A model generated the notes under the pieces. The model did no database searches and had not been told where the DNA came from. It saw nothing but the letters and a program-made list of their open reading frames with translations. Below, piece by piece: positions 63,692-64,000 of a DNA stretch of 64,000 bases. Made by a program: the position numbers and the translations under genes. This DNA is from Anastrepha obliqua (taxonomy: Eukaryota; Arthropoda; Insecta; Diptera; Tephritidae): assembly GCF_027943255.1 (NCBI RefSeq), contig NC_072893.1, forward strand, positions 43,732,001-43,796,000. The letters run 5' to 3'. The first letter of the stretch is position 1. Each line of letters opens with the position of its first letter.

Positions 63692-64000
63692 TTATGTTGA
63701 GGAATAAGTTCATAGCGGTTTTATATTCTTTTTTATTTTACAAAGATTTGTTTGATGCTGGGCAAAGGGTAAGTATTCATTCGATAGAACTCTTTCACCT
63801 CTACAAAATATGTTTATGGTATTTTTGAGTTATTTAATTTTTTATTACTTTGAACACCTGCTCTTCCTTGCTTTTCATCGGGGTCAAAAAGCTGTCGAAG
63901 CAGCCCAGTACATTAGCGACGTGCCTGAAGAAGGTGCCACAGGGGAGTCTACAGTACGGAAATGGTTTGCAATGTTCAAAAATTGCGACTTTGATACCGA
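63692..64000 (+). mobile_element. irritans-type mariner, 5' part, cut by window end
   Basis: It starts with a terminal-repeat-like tgttgaggaataagttcata matching the split mariner at 27024. After a leader, the transposase N-terminus begins near 63849: FEHLLFLAFHRGQKAVEAAQYISDVPEEGATGESTVRKWFAMFKNCDFDT. This is the first helix-turn-helix of an irritans-like mariner, with the usual FHRGQKA motif. The catalytic domain lies beyond the window, so its state is unknown. Confidence 0.78.

Overview
The window looks like intergenic or intronic DNA from a large, transposon-rich insect genome, most likely a higher fly and plausibly a true fruit fly (Tephritidae). The grounds are the mix of elements: several mariner lineages, DD41D ('rosa'-type) mariner-like elements, and Jockey, CR1-like, RTE-like and RNase H-bearing non-LTR retrotransposons. 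AT-rich spacers full of CA/TG, TTG and TACA simple repeats fit as well. The species is inference. I found no convincing host protein gene, rRNA or tRNA gene; every recognisable coding stretch belongs to a mobile element.

Layout. 0-4 kb: LINE 3' ends and a mariner relic. 4.2-8.1 kb: a full-length CR1-like LINE with a perfect 13-bp target-site duplication, sitting inside an older minus-strand LINE end. 8.6-11.2 kb: minus-strand decayed LINEs split by a mariner relic. 13.7-15.0 kb: a mariner with an intact 346-aa transposase. 15.2-16.9 kb: a CR1-like copy nested in another LINE tail, then a further LINE end. 17.8-21.6 kb: a mariner relic, a 382-bp DD41D-derived MITE and a deleted DD41D element. 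21.9-25.7 kb: RTE and Jockey fragments, including a Jockey inserted in an RTE. 27-29.4 kb: an RNase H-bearing LINE inside an irritans-type mariner. 30-36 kb: two further mariner relics and three LINE fragments. 36.4-38.3 kb: a piggyBac-like element. 39-44.6 kb: a MITE carrying a tRNA-derived SINE, an unclassified repeat, a second SINE with a DD41D element in its tail, a possible Helentron endonuclease fragment and another MITE. 44.9-46.2 kb: a second, nearly identical mariner. 47.8-49.1 kb: a DD41D element damaged by a single frameshift. 49-59 kb: SINE and LINE fragments. 60.6-62.1 kb: a Tigger/pogo element. 62.1-63.5 kb: a second copy of the unclassified repeat. 63.7 kb to the end: the start of another irritans-type mariner.

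How the parts relate. Autonomous elements supply enzymes and the short elements look parasitic on them. The SINE ends in the same 11-bp tail as the RTE LINE. The MITEs keep both terminal repeats plus only the last ~70 codons of a DD41D transposase. Target-site duplications and nesting give a relative insertion order at several loci. The two intact mariner copies, differing at only three residues, are the youngest-looking elements; most others are dead.
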